The position numbers were made by a program, and so were the translations under genes. From NCBI GenBank assembly GCA_000309865.1, contig AMGN01000027.1, forward strand, positions 7,079 through 71,078: 64,000 nucleotides of DNA. The letters run 5' to 3'. The notes beneath the pieces are model-generated. The model saw nothing but the letters and a program-made list of their open reading frames with translations. It searched no databases and had not been told where the DNA came from. Origin of the DNA: Methanobacterium sp. Maddingley MBC34. Its GTDB lineage: Archaea > Methanobacteriota > Methanobacteria > Methanobacteriales > Methanobacteriaceae. This document shows, in pieces, positions 1 to 13,988 of this stretch (positions are counted from its first letter, which is position 1; the number at the start of each line of letters is the position of its first letter).

Positions 1-1
1 A

Positions 2-834
<833 letters not shown>

Positions 835-973
835 TTATGGAATTTGGTATATAAAATTTTTGTATTAAAAATTCTCCCTAAAAAAAATGAGGAACACTTG
901 GGAATAAATTATAGCTGAAAAATAATGGAATGAAATAAATGGGAATGTTTATCACAAGTAAAGGTGTTAACAA

Positions 974-1314
974 ATGACTATAAAAGTAGCAGTCCCAGTA
1001 GCGATGGGAAGTACATCAACCAGCATTTTGGAATGGCTTCACAATTTTTGATTTTCGAATTAGATGATGATAGAACCTTTAAATTCATAGAGTTGAGGGA
1101 AAATAAGCCCACCTGCAGCACGGAAGGTCACAGTGAATTATCCATGGAAAAAAGTGTTAAATTAATATCTGACTGTCAGACAGTGCTTGCCGGCCAAATT
1201 AGTTCTGGAGCCATCGATATATTGTTAAAGAAGAATATAAACCCATACATAGCACCAACATTTATCGAAGATGCATTAGAACAATTGGCAGGACTTAAAA
1301 ATGAAAAAAAATAA
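974..1314 (+). CDS. NifX/NafY-like (dinitrogenase iron-molybdenum cofactor) family protein, frameshifted near its start
   Basis: COG1433-type small protein of about 113 residues. The family binds or moves Fe-S or FeMo-type cofactors; its precise role in methanogens is not settled. The core SSDGKYINQHFG...FLIFE...FIELRE...LISDC...FIEDAL matches the next gene closely. The ribosome-binding site AAGGTG (961-966) points to ATG 974, which begins M-T-I-K-V-A-V, the family's usual start. The conserved SSDGK is in another frame, because one base seems to be missing in the CCC run at about 994-996. A GTG at 964 keeps the downstream frame open, but it lies inside the Shine-Dalgarno sequence and gives an unrelated N-terminus. 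Either the gene is broken or the consensus has an error. Confidence 0.7.
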
Positions 1315-1395
1315 TTTGAAAAAAAACCTAATAAATTTGATAACATCCTTAAATAAAACATCATAAAGAGCTTACAAACTCATTAGAGTGATCAA

Positions 1396-1725
1396 ATGCC
1401 AATAAAAGTAGCTGCAGCCAGTAGCGATGGGAAACTTGTTAATCAACATTTTGGAAAGGCACAGAAATTCCTGATATTTGAAATAAAAGATAATGGAGAA
1501 CAGGAATTCATTGAACTTAGAGAAACAGACCCTCGATGTGGTGGAGATCCTGATATAAAAGAAAAAACAATCGATTTAATTTCAGACTGTGATTTCCTGC
1601 TAGTGAGTCAGATTGGGCCCGGTGCCCAGAAAAAACTGTTAAGTAGAGGAGTTCAGCCTCTGATCATGCCTGTTTTTATTGAAGATGCTCTGGAAAAATT
1701 GTATTCACTAATGCAAGATGAATAA
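1396..1725 (+). CDS. NifX/NafY-like (dinitrogenase iron-molybdenum cofactor) family protein
   Basis: An intact 109-residue paralogue of the preceding gene, 81 bp downstream of it, so the two form a tandem pair. It begins with the beta strand PIKVAAASSDGK, then NQHFGKAQKFLIFE, FIELRETDPRC, LISDCDFLLVSQIGPGA and VFIEDALEKL, which is the single-domain RNase H-like fold of the NifX/NafY/MTH1175 group. In nitrogen fixers such proteins carry the nitrogenase cofactor. In archaea without neighbouring nif genes, as here, they may act in Fe-S or molybdenum cofactor handling. No nitrogenase genes are in the window, so the substrate is unknown. Confidence 0.85.
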   Translation: MPIKVAAASSDGKLVNQHFGKAQKFLIFEIKDNGEQEFIELRETDPRCGGDPDIKEKTIDLISDCDFLLVSQIGPGAQKKLLSRGVQPLIMPVFIEDALEKLYSLMQDE

Positions 1726-1824
1726 TTTTATTCTGTGGATTTATATTCCTAAAGAATAATTTGAACTAAATTTTGGACTAATTAGGGTTAACTATTTATA
1801 CCAAATCATTTATTAACAATTGTT

Positions 1825-1842
1825 ATATAACTATAGTTATAT
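1825..1842. promoter_or_regulatory. 18-bp perfect palindrome upstream of cysK
   Basis: ATATAACTATAGTTATAT is its own reverse complement over all 18 bases. It lies about 28-45 bp upstream of the probable cysK TATA box (1870-1877), where an archaeal regulator could act. TTGTTATATAACTAT around its left half also occurs near 814-828. AT-rich palindromes can arise by chance, so this is a candidate operator only. Confidence 0.4.
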
Positions 1843-1859
1843 TAATTAATTGAGTGAAC

Positions 1860-1895
<36 letters not shown>

Positions 1896-1907
1896 AAAGG
1901 TGAAAAA

Positions 1908-2894
1908 ATGGTAAAGATACCGGAATTAACAAGAGGAATTGCAAACGATATAACTGAAACCATTGGAAACACACCACTGGTCAGGTTAAATAGAATAAGC
2001 GAAGGTTTAGATGCAGAAATATTAGTAAAACTTGAATCATTCAACCCAATCAGCAGTGTTAAAGACCGAATTGGAGTAGCACTAATTGAACACGGGGAAG
2101 AAATAGGGGCCATAAAACCGGATTCAGTTTTAATTGAACCTACCAGTGGGAACACTGGAATTGCCCTGGCATTTGTAGCTGCAGCAAGGGGGTACCGATT
2201 AATACTCACCATTCCCGACACCATGTCCATTGAAAGAAGAAAACTTCTGGCCACCTTCGGTGCGGAAATAGTCTTAACACCAGGAGCAGATGGAATGCCT
2301 GGTGCAGTGGCCAAAGCTGAAGAACTGGCCGCAAAAATACCAAACTCTGTACTACCACAACAATTTAAAAACCCTGCAAACCCCAAAATCCACCGGGAAA
2401 CCACTGCTCAGGAAATCTGGAGAGACACCGATGGAAAAGTGGATATCGTTGTGGGAGGAGTAGGTACTGGTGGAACCATCACCGGCCTCGCACAAGCTTT
2501 AAAGGAAAAGAAACCTGAAATCAAAGCAGTTGCAGTAGAACCCGCAACATCTCCCGTCTTATCTACGGGAGTAAAGGGACCCCATAAAATACAGGGAATT
2601 GGTGCTGGATTTGTTCCAGAAGTATACCAGGCAGACCTTATTGATGAAGTCATTCCCATTAAAGATGAAGACGCCGGAGCTTATCTTTTAAAACTGGCCA
2701 GAGAAGAAGGAATTCTGGCAGGTATTTCATCAGGAGCAGCCACCCGTGCAGCAGTAGAACTTGCCCAGCGTGAAGAAAACAAAGGCAAACAAATAGTGGT
2801 TATACTCCCTGACACCGGTGAACGGTACCTGAGTGTTGGATGGGTTTTTGAAGAGATTTACAAAAACTACGAAGACACAATCCCCCAAATATAA
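1908..2894 (+). CDS. cysK: cysteine synthase (O-acetylserine sulfhydrylase)
   Basis: A PLP enzyme of 328 residues that makes cysteine from O-acetylserine and sulfide in the cytoplasm. Family signatures are complete: [10 protein letters not shown] (18-27), the PLP lysine in [10 protein letters not shown] (Lys52), the substrate loop PTSGNTG (78-84), the PLP-phosphate loop [10 protein letters not shown], and GISSGAA near the end. The start is ATG 1908, because AAAGGTGA lies just upstream; the frame is open from 1878 but nothing supports an earlier start. cysE follows 127 bp later on the same strand, giving the two-step serine-to-cysteine pathway. A palindrome and a motif shared with a decayed ABC gene precede it, which suggests control by sulfur supply (inference). 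Confidence 0.96.
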   Translation: MVKIPELTRGIANDITETIGNTPLVRLNRISEGLDAEILVKLESFNPISSVKDRIGVALIEHGEEIGAIKPDSVLIEPTSGNTGIALAFVAAARGYRLILTIPDTMSIERRKLLATFGAEIVLTPGADGMPGAVAKAEELAAKIPNSVLPQQFKNPANPKIHRETTAQEIWRDTDGKVDIVVGGVGTGGTITGLAQALKEKKPEIKAVAVEPATSPVLSTGVKGPHKIQGIGAGFVPEVYQADLIDEVIPIKDEDAGAYLLKLAREEGILAGISSGAATRAAVELAQREENKGKQIVVILPDTGERYLSVGWVFEEIYKNYEDTIPQI

Positions 2895-3021
2895 AATAAA
2901 AAATAGTAGAAGAATTAAAAATAATCCATTCAATGCCATTATCCCGCGTTGAATGTCGTTTTTATATTTTTCTTTAAAATAAACCTGATTTAGAATTGAA
3001 CTTACAGGAGGAAAAAATAAA

Positions 3022-3735
3022 ATGTTTGAAAGGATAAGAGAAGATCTGGAAATGGTACGTATGCGGGACCCTGCCGCACGAAGCACTCTGGAAATATTCT
3101 TTTGCTATCCTGGTTTACATGCCATCTGGCTCCATAGATTGGCCAGCTGGTTCTGGAACCATAAACTATTATTTTTAGGCAGATTAACCTCAACTATCAA
3201 CCGCCTGTTAACCGGGATCGAAATACACCCCGGTGCCACCATTGGCAAAAGAGTGTTTATAGATCACGGGATGGGGGTGGTTATTGGTGAAACCGCAGAA
3301 GTGGGAGAAGATGTGCTGATTTACCAGGGAGTCGTCCTGGGCGGTACCAGCCTGGAGAAGACAAAAAGACATCCCACCATTGGAAATGGTGTGGTCATAG
3401 GCTCTGGGGCCAAGATCATCGGTAACATCAAAATTGGGGATGCATCCAAAATCGGTGCAGGATCAGTTGTCCTGAAACCAGTTCCCACTGGTTCAACCTG
3501 CGTTGGCATACCAGGAAGGGTGGTTCAGGAGGAACGTAAATGTGCCATTGATTTAGATCATGGCGAATTACCAGATCCAGTAGCAGAAGTTATTACATTA
3601 CTTTTAAAACGGCAGGATGAAATGGAAAGTCAGATCAAAGAACTGGGAATTACATCCACAGTGATGAAAGCTAACGGCCTGTTAACACAAAAAACTGAGA
3701 TGGAAGAAATTTTCTCAGAAGGTGCAGGAATATAA
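3022..3735 (+). CDS. cysE: serine O-acetyltransferase
   Basis: Forms O-acetylserine from serine and acetyl-CoA, feeding CysK. The 237-residue protein has the helical N-terminal domain (1-65), then the left-handed beta-helix hexapeptide repeats (about 66-165) with the catalytic segment [12 protein letters not shown] (Asp81, His82), [15 protein letters not shown] and [17 protein letters not shown]. The C-terminal tail after residue 170 is longer than the minimal bacterial enzyme and carries a helical segment of unknown use. A strong AGGAGG site lies 9 nt before ATG 3022. With cysK it forms a probable operon or co-regulated pair. CysE and CysK often form a complex through the CysE tail; the present tail ends in Ile, as in known complexes, but this is only suggestive. 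Confidence 0.94.
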   Translation: MFERIREDLEMVRMRDPAARSTLEIFFCYPGLHAIWLHRLASWFWNHKLLFLGRLTSTINRLLTGIEIHPGATIGKRVFIDHGMGVVIGETAEVGEDVLIYQGVVLGGTSLEKTKRHPTIGNGVVIGSGAKIIGNIKIGDASKIGAGSVVLKPVPTGSTCVGIPGRVVQEERKCAIDLDHGELPDPVAEVITLLLKRQDEMESQIKELGITSTVMKANGLLTQKTEMEEIFSEGAGI

Positions 3736-3889
3736 AAAGAAGCTTTAATGAATTTTATTACATTTACCATGAGTCCTACTAAAACCAGTATAATTCTCAT
3801 TAATACATACATTTAAAACATTATATCTAAAAATAAAATATGAATTATGAAAATTAAGCGAAACTCTTAAACTCATAAATAAGTATTAA

Positions 3890-3910
3890 AAAATCTTTAA
3901 AAAAGATTTT
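3890..3910. terminator. 9-bp perfect stem between cysE and the HTH regulator
   Basis: AAAATCTTT, a 3-nt AAA loop and AAAGATTTT form a perfect hairpin that ends in a T run on the plus strand. It could end cysE transcription, or it could be an operator for the regulator gene that starts 69 bp later. Confidence 0.35.
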
Positions 3911-3978
3911 AGCTGAAAAACGGATTTAATAATCAAATAAATGATAATAAAAGAATATATTAAAATAAAGGGGAATTA

Positions 3979-4365
<387 letters not shown>

Positions 4366-4702
4366 AAACCGTACACCACTACAGCCATAGTCATGGATTT
4401 TTTTTGTTAATTTTTCCTTAAACTTCATAAAAAGTAATTGAACCTAAAAGATTATGAACTGATTTTAAGTTTTTTAATCTCAGATGATTATATTTCATAA
4501 AAAAGATATTTAATTTTGAATTAATTGAAATAAAATCAGTGATTAATTGACAGAATCTGAAACCAAACATACACAGTGAGTAATTTGATAATTTAACTAA
4601 ATTATTCAGTAAATTAATTGATATTTCATGTGTCCCAATTAACATATCATAAAAAATTTATATAATTAATATCCAGTTTCAAATTCAAAGGAATATCAGA
4701 AT
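4366..4702. other. AT-rich intergenic region before asnB
   Basis: 337 bp without a convincing gene. A reverse frame at 4418-4645 has low-complexity composition and no ribosome-binding site. TTTATATA at 4657-4664 is a likely asnB TATA box. No conserved RNA was recognised. Confidence 0.5.
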
Positions 4703-6259
<1,557 letters not shown>

Positions 6260-6417
6260 ATTCATATAACATTAATGATTTATATAAAATTCATTGAATG
6301 ATGATAAATTCAAATTTGAACAAGATGTGAATACAATCTACGTTACTAAATAAGGAATATCCAACTATACAAATAACTAAAAATATGTGTGTTTATATTA
6401 ATTCTGGGAGTGAAAAA

Positions 6418-7118
<701 letters not shown>

Positions 7119-7144
7119 AAGGATTATGAGTCTTGAAAGTGAAA

Positions 7145-8167
<1,023 letters not shown>

Positions 8168-8183
8168 CCTTTCCTAATAATTA

Positions 8184-8213
8184 TTTTTTATCCTAAGTAT
8201 TTTTTTATCCTAA
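8184..8213 (+). repeat. 13-nt direct repeat with T-runs after homoserine dehydrogenase
   Basis: TTTTTTATCCTAA occurs at 8184-8196 and 8201-8213. The two T-runs just after the hom stop could also end transcription. Confidence 0.5.
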
Positions 8214-8330
8214 AGTGACGATAGCTAATATGACGCGTAAATACTTTTTATTTAAAGTGAAAATACTGTTCACTTGAAAATGGCAGATAATAGAAACGTG
8301 CGATTAACCATTAAAATTGCATTAATAAAT

Positions 8331-8370
8331 TTAATCAGCAGATTGGAAGGTTAATCAGTAGATTGGAAGG
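8331..8370 (+). repeat. tandem 20-bp duplication before apgM
   Basis: TTAATCAGCAGATTGGAAGG (8331-8350) is followed at once by a copy with one mismatch (8351-8370). The second GGAAGG leads into GGAGATAATTAATG, so the duplication reaches the ribosome-binding site of apgM. Confidence 0.85.
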
Positions 8371-8379
8371 AGATAATTA

Positions 8380-9615
8380 ATGAAATATGTTGTTGTTATT
8401 GGGGATGGAATGGTTGATAAACCATTAGCTGAATTAGATGGTGAAACACCCCTCCAGAGAGCTGAAACTCCCAATATGGATTTTATAGCAAAAAATGGAT
8501 CCTGTGGCATGCTGCAGACTGTTCCCCCCGGAATGGAACCTGGATCAGACGTTGCAAATCTATCTATAATGGGTTATGACCCTAAAAAGTATTACACTGG
8601 CCGAGGACCTTTGGAAGCAGCCAGTATCGGAGCCACACTTAAAGAAGATGATGTGGCCTTCCGTTGTAATCTGATAACTCAGGAAAATAATCTTCTAGCT
8701 GATTTTAATGCCGGACATATCAGCACAGCCGAAGCTTCCCAGCTCATTGAGAGATTAAATCAATCCTTTTTCCGCTACGGGAAATTCTATCTGGGAACCA
8801 GCTACCGGCACTTATTCATTTATAAGGATAAAAATGCTGCTTTACTTAAATCAACCCCACCTCATGATGTTGTAGGTGAACCTATCCAGGAACATCTCTT
8901 AAAAGGAGATAATGAGTCCTTAAACTTATTATCCGATAAACTGAATGAATTAATATATAAATCTTCTGATGTCCTGGAAAATCAACCTGTAAACCAGAAA
9001 AGGGTTGAATCTGGTAAAAATCCTGCCAACATGATCTGGTTGTGGGGACAGGGCCCTAAACCCCAGTTACCTCCTTTCATGAAAAAATATGGTCTTAAAG
9101 GTGCAACCATCACCGGTGTGGATCTAATTAAAGGGATTGGAACTTACCTTGGATTAACCAATGTTCATGTCCCGGGTGCTACTGGTTTCTATGACACTGA
9201 CTACTGTGGTAAGGCCAAATATGCCTTAGAAGCCCTGGAAGACCATGATCTGGTATTTATTCATGTGGAAGCTCCTGATGAAGCAGGGCATGCAGGTGAC
9301 ATAAGTGAGAAGATAAAGGCCATTGAACGCATCGACAAACGCATACTGAGAAAATTAAGAGAAGAACTCCCATCAATAGATGATTATACTCTGGCTGTGT
9401 TACCAGACCATCCCACACCCATAGACATTAGAACCCATACTTCCGATCCGGTACCCTATGCTGTGTACGCCCCTGGTTGCGTTGCAGATAAAACCAAATC
9501 ATATAACGAGTTTTCTATTTTAAAAAGCTTTGAAGATAGTTCTAATAAGATAATGGAAGGTTATAAGTTCCTTAAATTTTTCATAGAATATGGAATACGT
9601 GCGAAAACTACCTGA
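8380..9615 (+). CDS. apgM: 2,3-bisphosphoglycerate-independent phosphoglycerate mutase (archaeal ApgM)
   Basis: Interconverts 3- and 2-phosphoglycerate in gluconeogenesis and glycolysis; alkaline-phosphatase superfamily. The start [11 protein letters not shown] (3-13) carries the first metal aspartate, [14 protein letters not shown] (55-68) carries the catalytic serine region, and [20 protein letters not shown] near the C-terminus holds metal-binding His and Asp. The length of 411 residues is normal for the archaeal family. ATG 8380 has GGAAGGAG upstream. It stands between homoserine dehydrogenase and the MurT/GatD-like genes, an order I recall from Methanothermobacter (recollection, not checked). 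Confidence 0.93.
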   Translation: MKYVVVIGDGMVDKPLAELDGETPLQRAETPNMDFIAKNGSCGMLQTVPPGMEPGSDVANLSIMGYDPKKYYTGRGPLEAASIGATLKEDDVAFRCNLITQENNLLADFNAGHISTAEASQLIERLNQSFFRYGKFYLGTSYRHLFIYKDKNAALLKSTPPHDVVGEPIQEHLLKGDNESLNLLSDKLNELIYKSSDVLENQPVNQKRVESGKNPANMIWLWGQGPKPQLPPFMKKYGLKGATITGVDLIKGIGTYLGLTNVHVPGATGFYDTDYCGKAKYALEALEDHDLVFIHVEAPDEAGHAGDISEKIKAIERIDKRILRKLREELPSIDDYTLAVLPDHPTPIDIRTHTSDPVPYAVYAPGCVADKTKSYNEFSILKSFEDSSNKIMEGYKFLKFFIEYGIRAKTT

Positions 9616-9744
9616 AGATAAGTATTTCATTTGAAAGTAATAGAAACATTACTGATTAGACCACAGTGGTTTTACAGGTTAAAAGCAAATGGACATATAT
9701 GAACATGATACTCATTGAACATACCTATCAGGTAATTAATAAAG

Positions 9745-11169
9745 GTGGGATTTAACATAAGTTATTCAAGATTCAGGTATTATTCTGCAGTGATAGCTGG
9801 TAAAGCAGCCTCTTTCATTCTCAGGAAAATTCTTAAAAGCAGTGCCAGTGCCATGCCCGGTAAAGTGGCCATGACCATTTATCCCGATATTTTAGGAGTG
9901 GTAAATGACCGCTGCCAGAATAAAATCCTTATCACCGGTACCAATGGTAAAACAACTACCAACAACTTACTTAATTTCATTCTCAGAAGGGAGTTCACGT
10001 CAGTTCTTTCCAATTTAAGGGGTGCTAACATGCCTCAGGGATTGGTGAGTGCCTTTTTACATGACCGTAAAAAGGAATATGATTGGGGAGTCTTCGAAGT
10101 GGATGAAGGTTCATTTGAAAGGGTAACTGAGTATCTTAAACCAGATTACGTTCTGGTGACCAATTTCTTCCGGGATCAGCTGGATCGCTATGGTGAGATT
10201 GAAAAAGCATTCCAGGATATCTTAGAAGCCCTAGAACCATTGGATACAACTTTAATTCTAAACGCAGATGATCCACTGGTTTCAAACTTCAGGAAATTAA
10301 ATAAAAAGAACATTTATTATGGGGTGACCCAAAACCAGTACAGTACCTGCCAGCAGGGAATTGTGGAATCTAGATTTTGTCCAGCATGTAGTAGCTACCT
10401 GGACTATGATTATTATAATTACGGTCAGTTAGGCGGTTACCAGTGCCCTGATTGTGGTTTTTCCAACCCTGACTATGATTACCAGATCACGGAAATAGAT
10501 TACCATGACCATCAGTACCATTATCAGTTTAAAAATAAGAATCAAGAAGTGCAGGATATAACCTTTGCATATGAGGGGATATATAATGCATATAACTGTT
10601 GTGCGGCATTATCCACTGCCATGGAGGTTGGTCTTCCCCTGGATAAAGTTGCCCGTTCCATTGAAGAATTTGAATACCACCTGGGCCGTATGGAAAATTT
10701 CCAGTTCCCTGAGAAAATCGTTAAAATCGCCCTGGTGAAAAACCCCATTGGACTCAGCGAAACCATAAGCAGCATTGCCCTAGATGAACGTACAAAATCC
10801 ATGTTATTTGTGCTTAATGACAACCCTGCAGATGGTAAGGATGTGTCATGGATATGGGATGCTGAAGTAGAAAAAATGGGTAATGTGAAAAACATCAAAA
10901 AGATCTACTGTTCAGGTCGCCGGGCTGAAGATATTGCACTCAGACTCAAATATGCCGGGGTGCCTGTGCAACTGGTTGAAGTGGATGACGATATGGACCG
11001 TGCCATAGGAAAGGTCTTAAATCAAGATGTAGAAATATTGTATCTCTTACCAACCTACACTGCAGTATTCCAGGCCCGTGAACTGGTACTGGCACGATTA
11101 GAAGGTTCAGGTAAGAAAATGTCACATATTCGTGAATATTTGAAGAATTTGAAGCTTCCAGGTCAATGA
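9745..11169 (+). CDS. Mur ligase family protein, MurT-like (lipid II isoglutaminyl synthase type)
   Basis: An ATP-dependent Mur ligase-type protein that in bacteria works with GatD to amidate the glutamate of the cell-wall peptide. In pseudomurein-walled archaea the homologue probably acts on the pseudomurein peptide (inference). It has the P-loop GTNGKTTT (65-72), VTNFFRDQLDRYGE, NADDP, and a four-cysteine zinc ribbon (Cys212, 215, 234, 237: CPAC...CPDC) exactly as in MurT, then a C-terminal Mur ligase domain. The start is uncertain. GTG 9745 lies inside the strong site AAAGGTGGG, while a start about 8 nt downstream of that site would fall on ATA 9757, giving ISYSRFRYYS. The gatD-like gene follows after about 200 bp. 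Confidence 0.87.
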   Translation: MGFNISYSRFRYYSAVIAGKAASFILRKILKSSASAMPGKVAMTIYPDILGVVNDRCQNKILITGTNGKTTTNNLLNFILRREFTSVLSNLRGANMPQGLVSAFLHDRKKEYDWGVFEVDEGSFERVTEYLKPDYVLVTNFFRDQLDRYGEIEKAFQDILEALEPLDTTLILNADDPLVSNFRKLNKKNIYYGVTQNQYSTCQQGIVESRFCPACSSYLDYDYYNYGQLGGYQCPDCGFSNPDYDYQITEIDYHDHQYHYQFKNKNQEVQDITFAYEGIYNAYNCCAALSTAMEVGLPLDKVARSIEEFEYHLGRMENFQFPEKIVKIALVKNPIGLSETISSIALDERTKSMLFVLNDNPADGKDVSWIWDAEVEKMGNVKNIKKIYCSGRRAEDIALRLKYAGVPVQLVEVDDDMDRAIGKVLNQDVEILYLLPTYTAVFQARELVLARLEGSGKKMSHIREYLKNLKLPGQ

Positions 11170-11376
11170 AGAAGAAAAATAATTATAGAAAGATTAATTA
11201 ATATTTTTCGAATAATTTCCAAAAAAAATTTCCTAAAATAAAATCCTCAATAAAAAAGTATTATTCAATAATGAGAATAAATTAAAATTATTGAATTTAA
11301 ACATCGTTAAATAACTTAGAATTTGAATTATCATTAAATAACTTTATACTAACAAAATAATTTGATGGGAATAACC

Positions 11377-12099
11377 ATGGAACTGAAAATATATCACATG
11401 TACCCGGATCTTTTGAATCTCTACGGAGATCTGGGTAACGTAACCTGCCTACGTCAGCGATGCCAGTGGAGGGGTATTGATGTAGAAGTGGTGGGTTTCA
11501 GCATGAATCACGAAGCACCATTAGCTGATGGAGATCTGTTCTTCATTGGAGGAGGTTCAGATCGTGGTCAGAACATTGTCTACTCCCACCTCACAAAGTA
11601 CACTCGCATAATGGGAGATTTAATCGAAGATGGCGCCCCTGTTCTGGCTATATGTGGAGGGTATCAGCTTTTAGGTGAGAAGTACATTGATGCAGATGGA
11701 AATGATGTTCCGGGTCTGGGAATATTCAATTACCATACTCGTAGCGAGGAAGGGCGGCTCATTGGAAATATAATCATTAAAAACGGTCTGGGACTTAGTC
11801 CGGAGACACTAGTGGGCTTTGAAAATCATGGTGGTCGCACCTATCATGATCACCAGTCACTGGGAAAGGTTTTGGTGGGTTATGGTAACAATGGCAAAGA
11901 CCAGGAAGAAGGAATGGTTTACAAAAACTGCATCGGAACCTACCTCCACGGCCCATTACTACCTAAAAATCCTCATCTGGCGGATCATCTTATTTTAAAA
12001 GCCCTGGAGAGAAAATATGGGTTGAAAGAGTTATCTTCCCTTGAGGATCGTCAGGAATATGCAGCTCATGAAAAAGTACTGGGATTGTACTCTCCCTGA
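11377..12099 (+). CDS. type 1 glutamine amidotransferase, GatD-like (MurT partner)
   Basis: 240 residues. A class I glutaminase of the CobB/CobQ type that supplies ammonia to MurT. LFFIGGGSDRGQ lies at 55-66, the nucleophile Cys93 in LAICGGYQLLG, and His191 in IGTYLHGPLLPKNP. MurT is the gene before it, so the pair is complete. ATG 11377 is preceded by GATGGGA; an in-frame TTG at 11362 has no site. The CobQ-type fold alone could also suggest cobyric acid synthesis, but the short length, the absence of an N-terminal synthase domain and the MurT neighbour favour GatD. Confidence 0.88.
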   Translation: MELKIYHMYPDLLNLYGDLGNVTCLRQRCQWRGIDVEVVGFSMNHEAPLADGDLFFIGGGSDRGQNIVYSHLTKYTRIMGDLIEDGAPVLAICGGYQLLGEKYIDADGNDVPGLGIFNYHTRSEEGRLIGNIIIKNGLGLSPETLVGFENHGGRTYHDHQSLGKVLVGYGNNGKDQEEGMVYKNCIGTYLHGPLLPKNPHLADHLILKALERKYGLKELSSLEDRQEYAAHEKVLGLYSP

Positions 12100-12149
12100 T
12101 TTTTAGGGAATCCATTGATTATCAGAAGATCATTATCTCTTTCGGAATC

Positions 12150-12187
<38 letters not shown>

Positions 12188-12343
12188 TTGACTTTCTTTA
12201 TGTAAGTCCATAAGGGCAAATATTCAAGGGAACATAGTTTTAAGTCAATTGGGAGTGTTAAAAGATCATTAAATGAATTTAATGCTCTCCAGATGTTTAT
12301 AATGTTTATTAGTTAATACAATGTTTAAAATCTTTTTAAGGAG

Positions 12344-13957
12344 ATGGTTTGTCTGTCTAAATATATAGTGGTTACTGGTGGTGTTGTAAGTTCAATTGGA
12401 AAAGGAATAACAGCTGCTTCTATTGGGAGAATTTTAAGGTCGTATGGTGTGGATGTAACCGCCATTAAAATTGACCCATATCTTAACTGGGATTCAGGTA
12501 CCCTAAATCCCTACCAGCATGGTGAAGTCTTCGTTACTGAGGATGGTATGGAAACCGACCTGGATCTGGGACATTACGAACGTTTCCTGGATGTGAACCT
12601 CTCTGGAAAATCCAACATCACCACAGGTAAGGTTTATTCCTCGGTTATTGATCATGAACGTAAAGGTGATTATCTGGGTTCCTGTGTGCAGATCATACCC
12701 CATATAACCAATAAGATCAAGGACATGGTGCGTAAGATCGCTGCCGAAAGCCAGGCCGATGTGGTCCTGGTGGAAGTAGGGGGAACTGTGGGGGATATTG
12801 AAAGCCAGCCCTTCCTGGAGGCATTACGGCAACTTCGAAATGAGGAAGGACATGATAATGTAATGTTTGTCCATGTGACTTACGTGCCCTACCTGAGGGC
12901 TGCAGGTGAGTTCAAGACCAAACCCACCCAGCACAGTACCAAGGAGCTTAGGAGCACCGGTATTATTCCAGACATGATTATCTGCCGTTCAGAATTATCC
13001 ATTGATCAGCCCCTTAAAAACAAGATAGCTCATTTCTGTGATGTTGAAAGGGAAGCTGTTATTAACACTCCGGATGTAGCATCCATTTATGAAGTTCCAC
13101 TGATCATCAACCAGGAAAACGTTGGAGAGTACATTATTAACCGGATAAAAATAGATGCAGGTGAACAAGACCTGACCGAATGGGAAAATGTGGTTGAATC
13201 CCTGAAACAGGATTCATACCAGGTCAGTGTGGGAATCATCGGTAAGTACGTGGAACTGGAAGATGCCTACATGAGCATCAGGGAATCCTTAAAACACGCC
13301 GCCGCCTATCTGGGAATAAAAGTTAACATTGAATGGATTCAGGCCGAAAACACTGTTGATGAGGAGAAAATAAGTCACCTTGATTCTCTTTTAATACCTG
13401 GAGGTTTTGGTGAGCGAGGAATATCTGGAAAACTGGATGCAGTGCGCTATTCCCTCCAGAACAATGTACCTCTTTTTGGAATCTGCCTGGGAATGCAGTG
13501 CATGGTCATTGAATTCGCCCGCCTGGAGGGCTTTAAAGGAGCCCATAGTACTGAATTTGACAAGGAAACTCCTTATCCAGTTATTGACCTCATGGAAGAA
13601 CAAAAAAAGATTAAAAACATGGGAGGGACCATGAGGCTGGGTTCATATCCCTGCAAACTTAAAGAAGGAACCATGGCCCATGAAGCTTACGGCCAAGATG
13701 AGGTCAGTGAACGCCACCGGCACCGATTCGAATTAAACAACGATTATAGAGATGTACTTAAGGAAAAAGGACTGATTATCTCCGGAACATCCCCTGATGA
13801 CTTCCTGGTGGAAATGATAGAACTCGAGGATCATCCCTGGTTTTTAGGCTGTCAGTTCCACCCTGAATTTAAATCCAGACCCAACAACGCCCATCCTATC
13901 TTCGTATCATTTTTAAGGGCTGCACTTGAAAATCATAAGCTAAAGTCTGGAAATTAA
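12344..13957 (+). CDS. pyrG: CTP synthase
   Basis: Amination of UTP to CTP with glutamine. The synthase domain has [16 protein letters not shown] (6-21) and the acidic metal-site segment [14 protein letters not shown]. The C-terminal glutaminase has the nucleophile Cys381 in [10 protein letters not shown] and [11 protein letters not shown]. At 537 residues it is full length. ATG 12344 directly abuts its AAGGAG site with no spacing. CTG 12353, 8-9 nt further on, would give the family's typical start SKYIVVTGG, so the true start may be a non-AUG codon. pyrG ends 31 bp before the prepilin peptidase gene. Confidence 0.96.
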   Translation: MVCLSKYIVVTGGVVSSIGKGITAASIGRILRSYGVDVTAIKIDPYLNWDSGTLNPYQHGEVFVTEDGMETDLDLGHYERFLDVNLSGKSNITTGKVYSSVIDHERKGDYLGSCVQIIPHITNKIKDMVRKIAAESQADVVLVEVGGTVGDIESQPFLEALRQLRNEEGHDNVMFVHVTYVPYLRAAGEFKTKPTQHSTKELRSTGIIPDMIICRSELSIDQPLKNKIAHFCDVEREAVINTPDVASIYEVPLIINQENVGEYIINRIKIDAGEQDLTEWENVVESLKQDSYQVSVGIIGKYVELEDAYMSIRESLKHAAAYLGIKVNIEWIQAENTVDEEKISHLDSLLIPGGFGERGISGKLDAVRYSLQNNVPLFGICLGMQCMVIEFARLEGFKGAHSTEFDKETPYPVIDLMEEQKKIKNMGGTMRLGSYPCKLKEGTMAHEAYGQDEVSERHRHRFELNNDYRDVLKEKGLIISGTSPDDFLVEMIELEDHPWFLGCQFHPEFKSRPNNAHPIFVSFLRAALENHKLKSGN

Positions 13958-13988
13958 AAATACAATACCAATTCCGAGGAAATAAATA

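Noticed and set aside
964..973. GTG 964 as start of the first NifX-like gene
   Set aside because: It lies inside the AAGGTG ribosome-binding site and gives a Ser-rich N-terminus unlike the paralogue; a frameshift after ATG 974 explains the data better.
4418..4645. 75-residue reverse open frame before asnB
   Set aside because: Low-complexity composition, no ribosome-binding site, and it overlaps the likely asnB promoter region.
11377..12099. Cobyric acid synthase (CobQ) for the GatD-like gene
   Set aside because: The protein is half the size of CobQ, lacks its N-terminal synthase domain, and follows a MurT-type gene with the diagnostic zinc ribbon.
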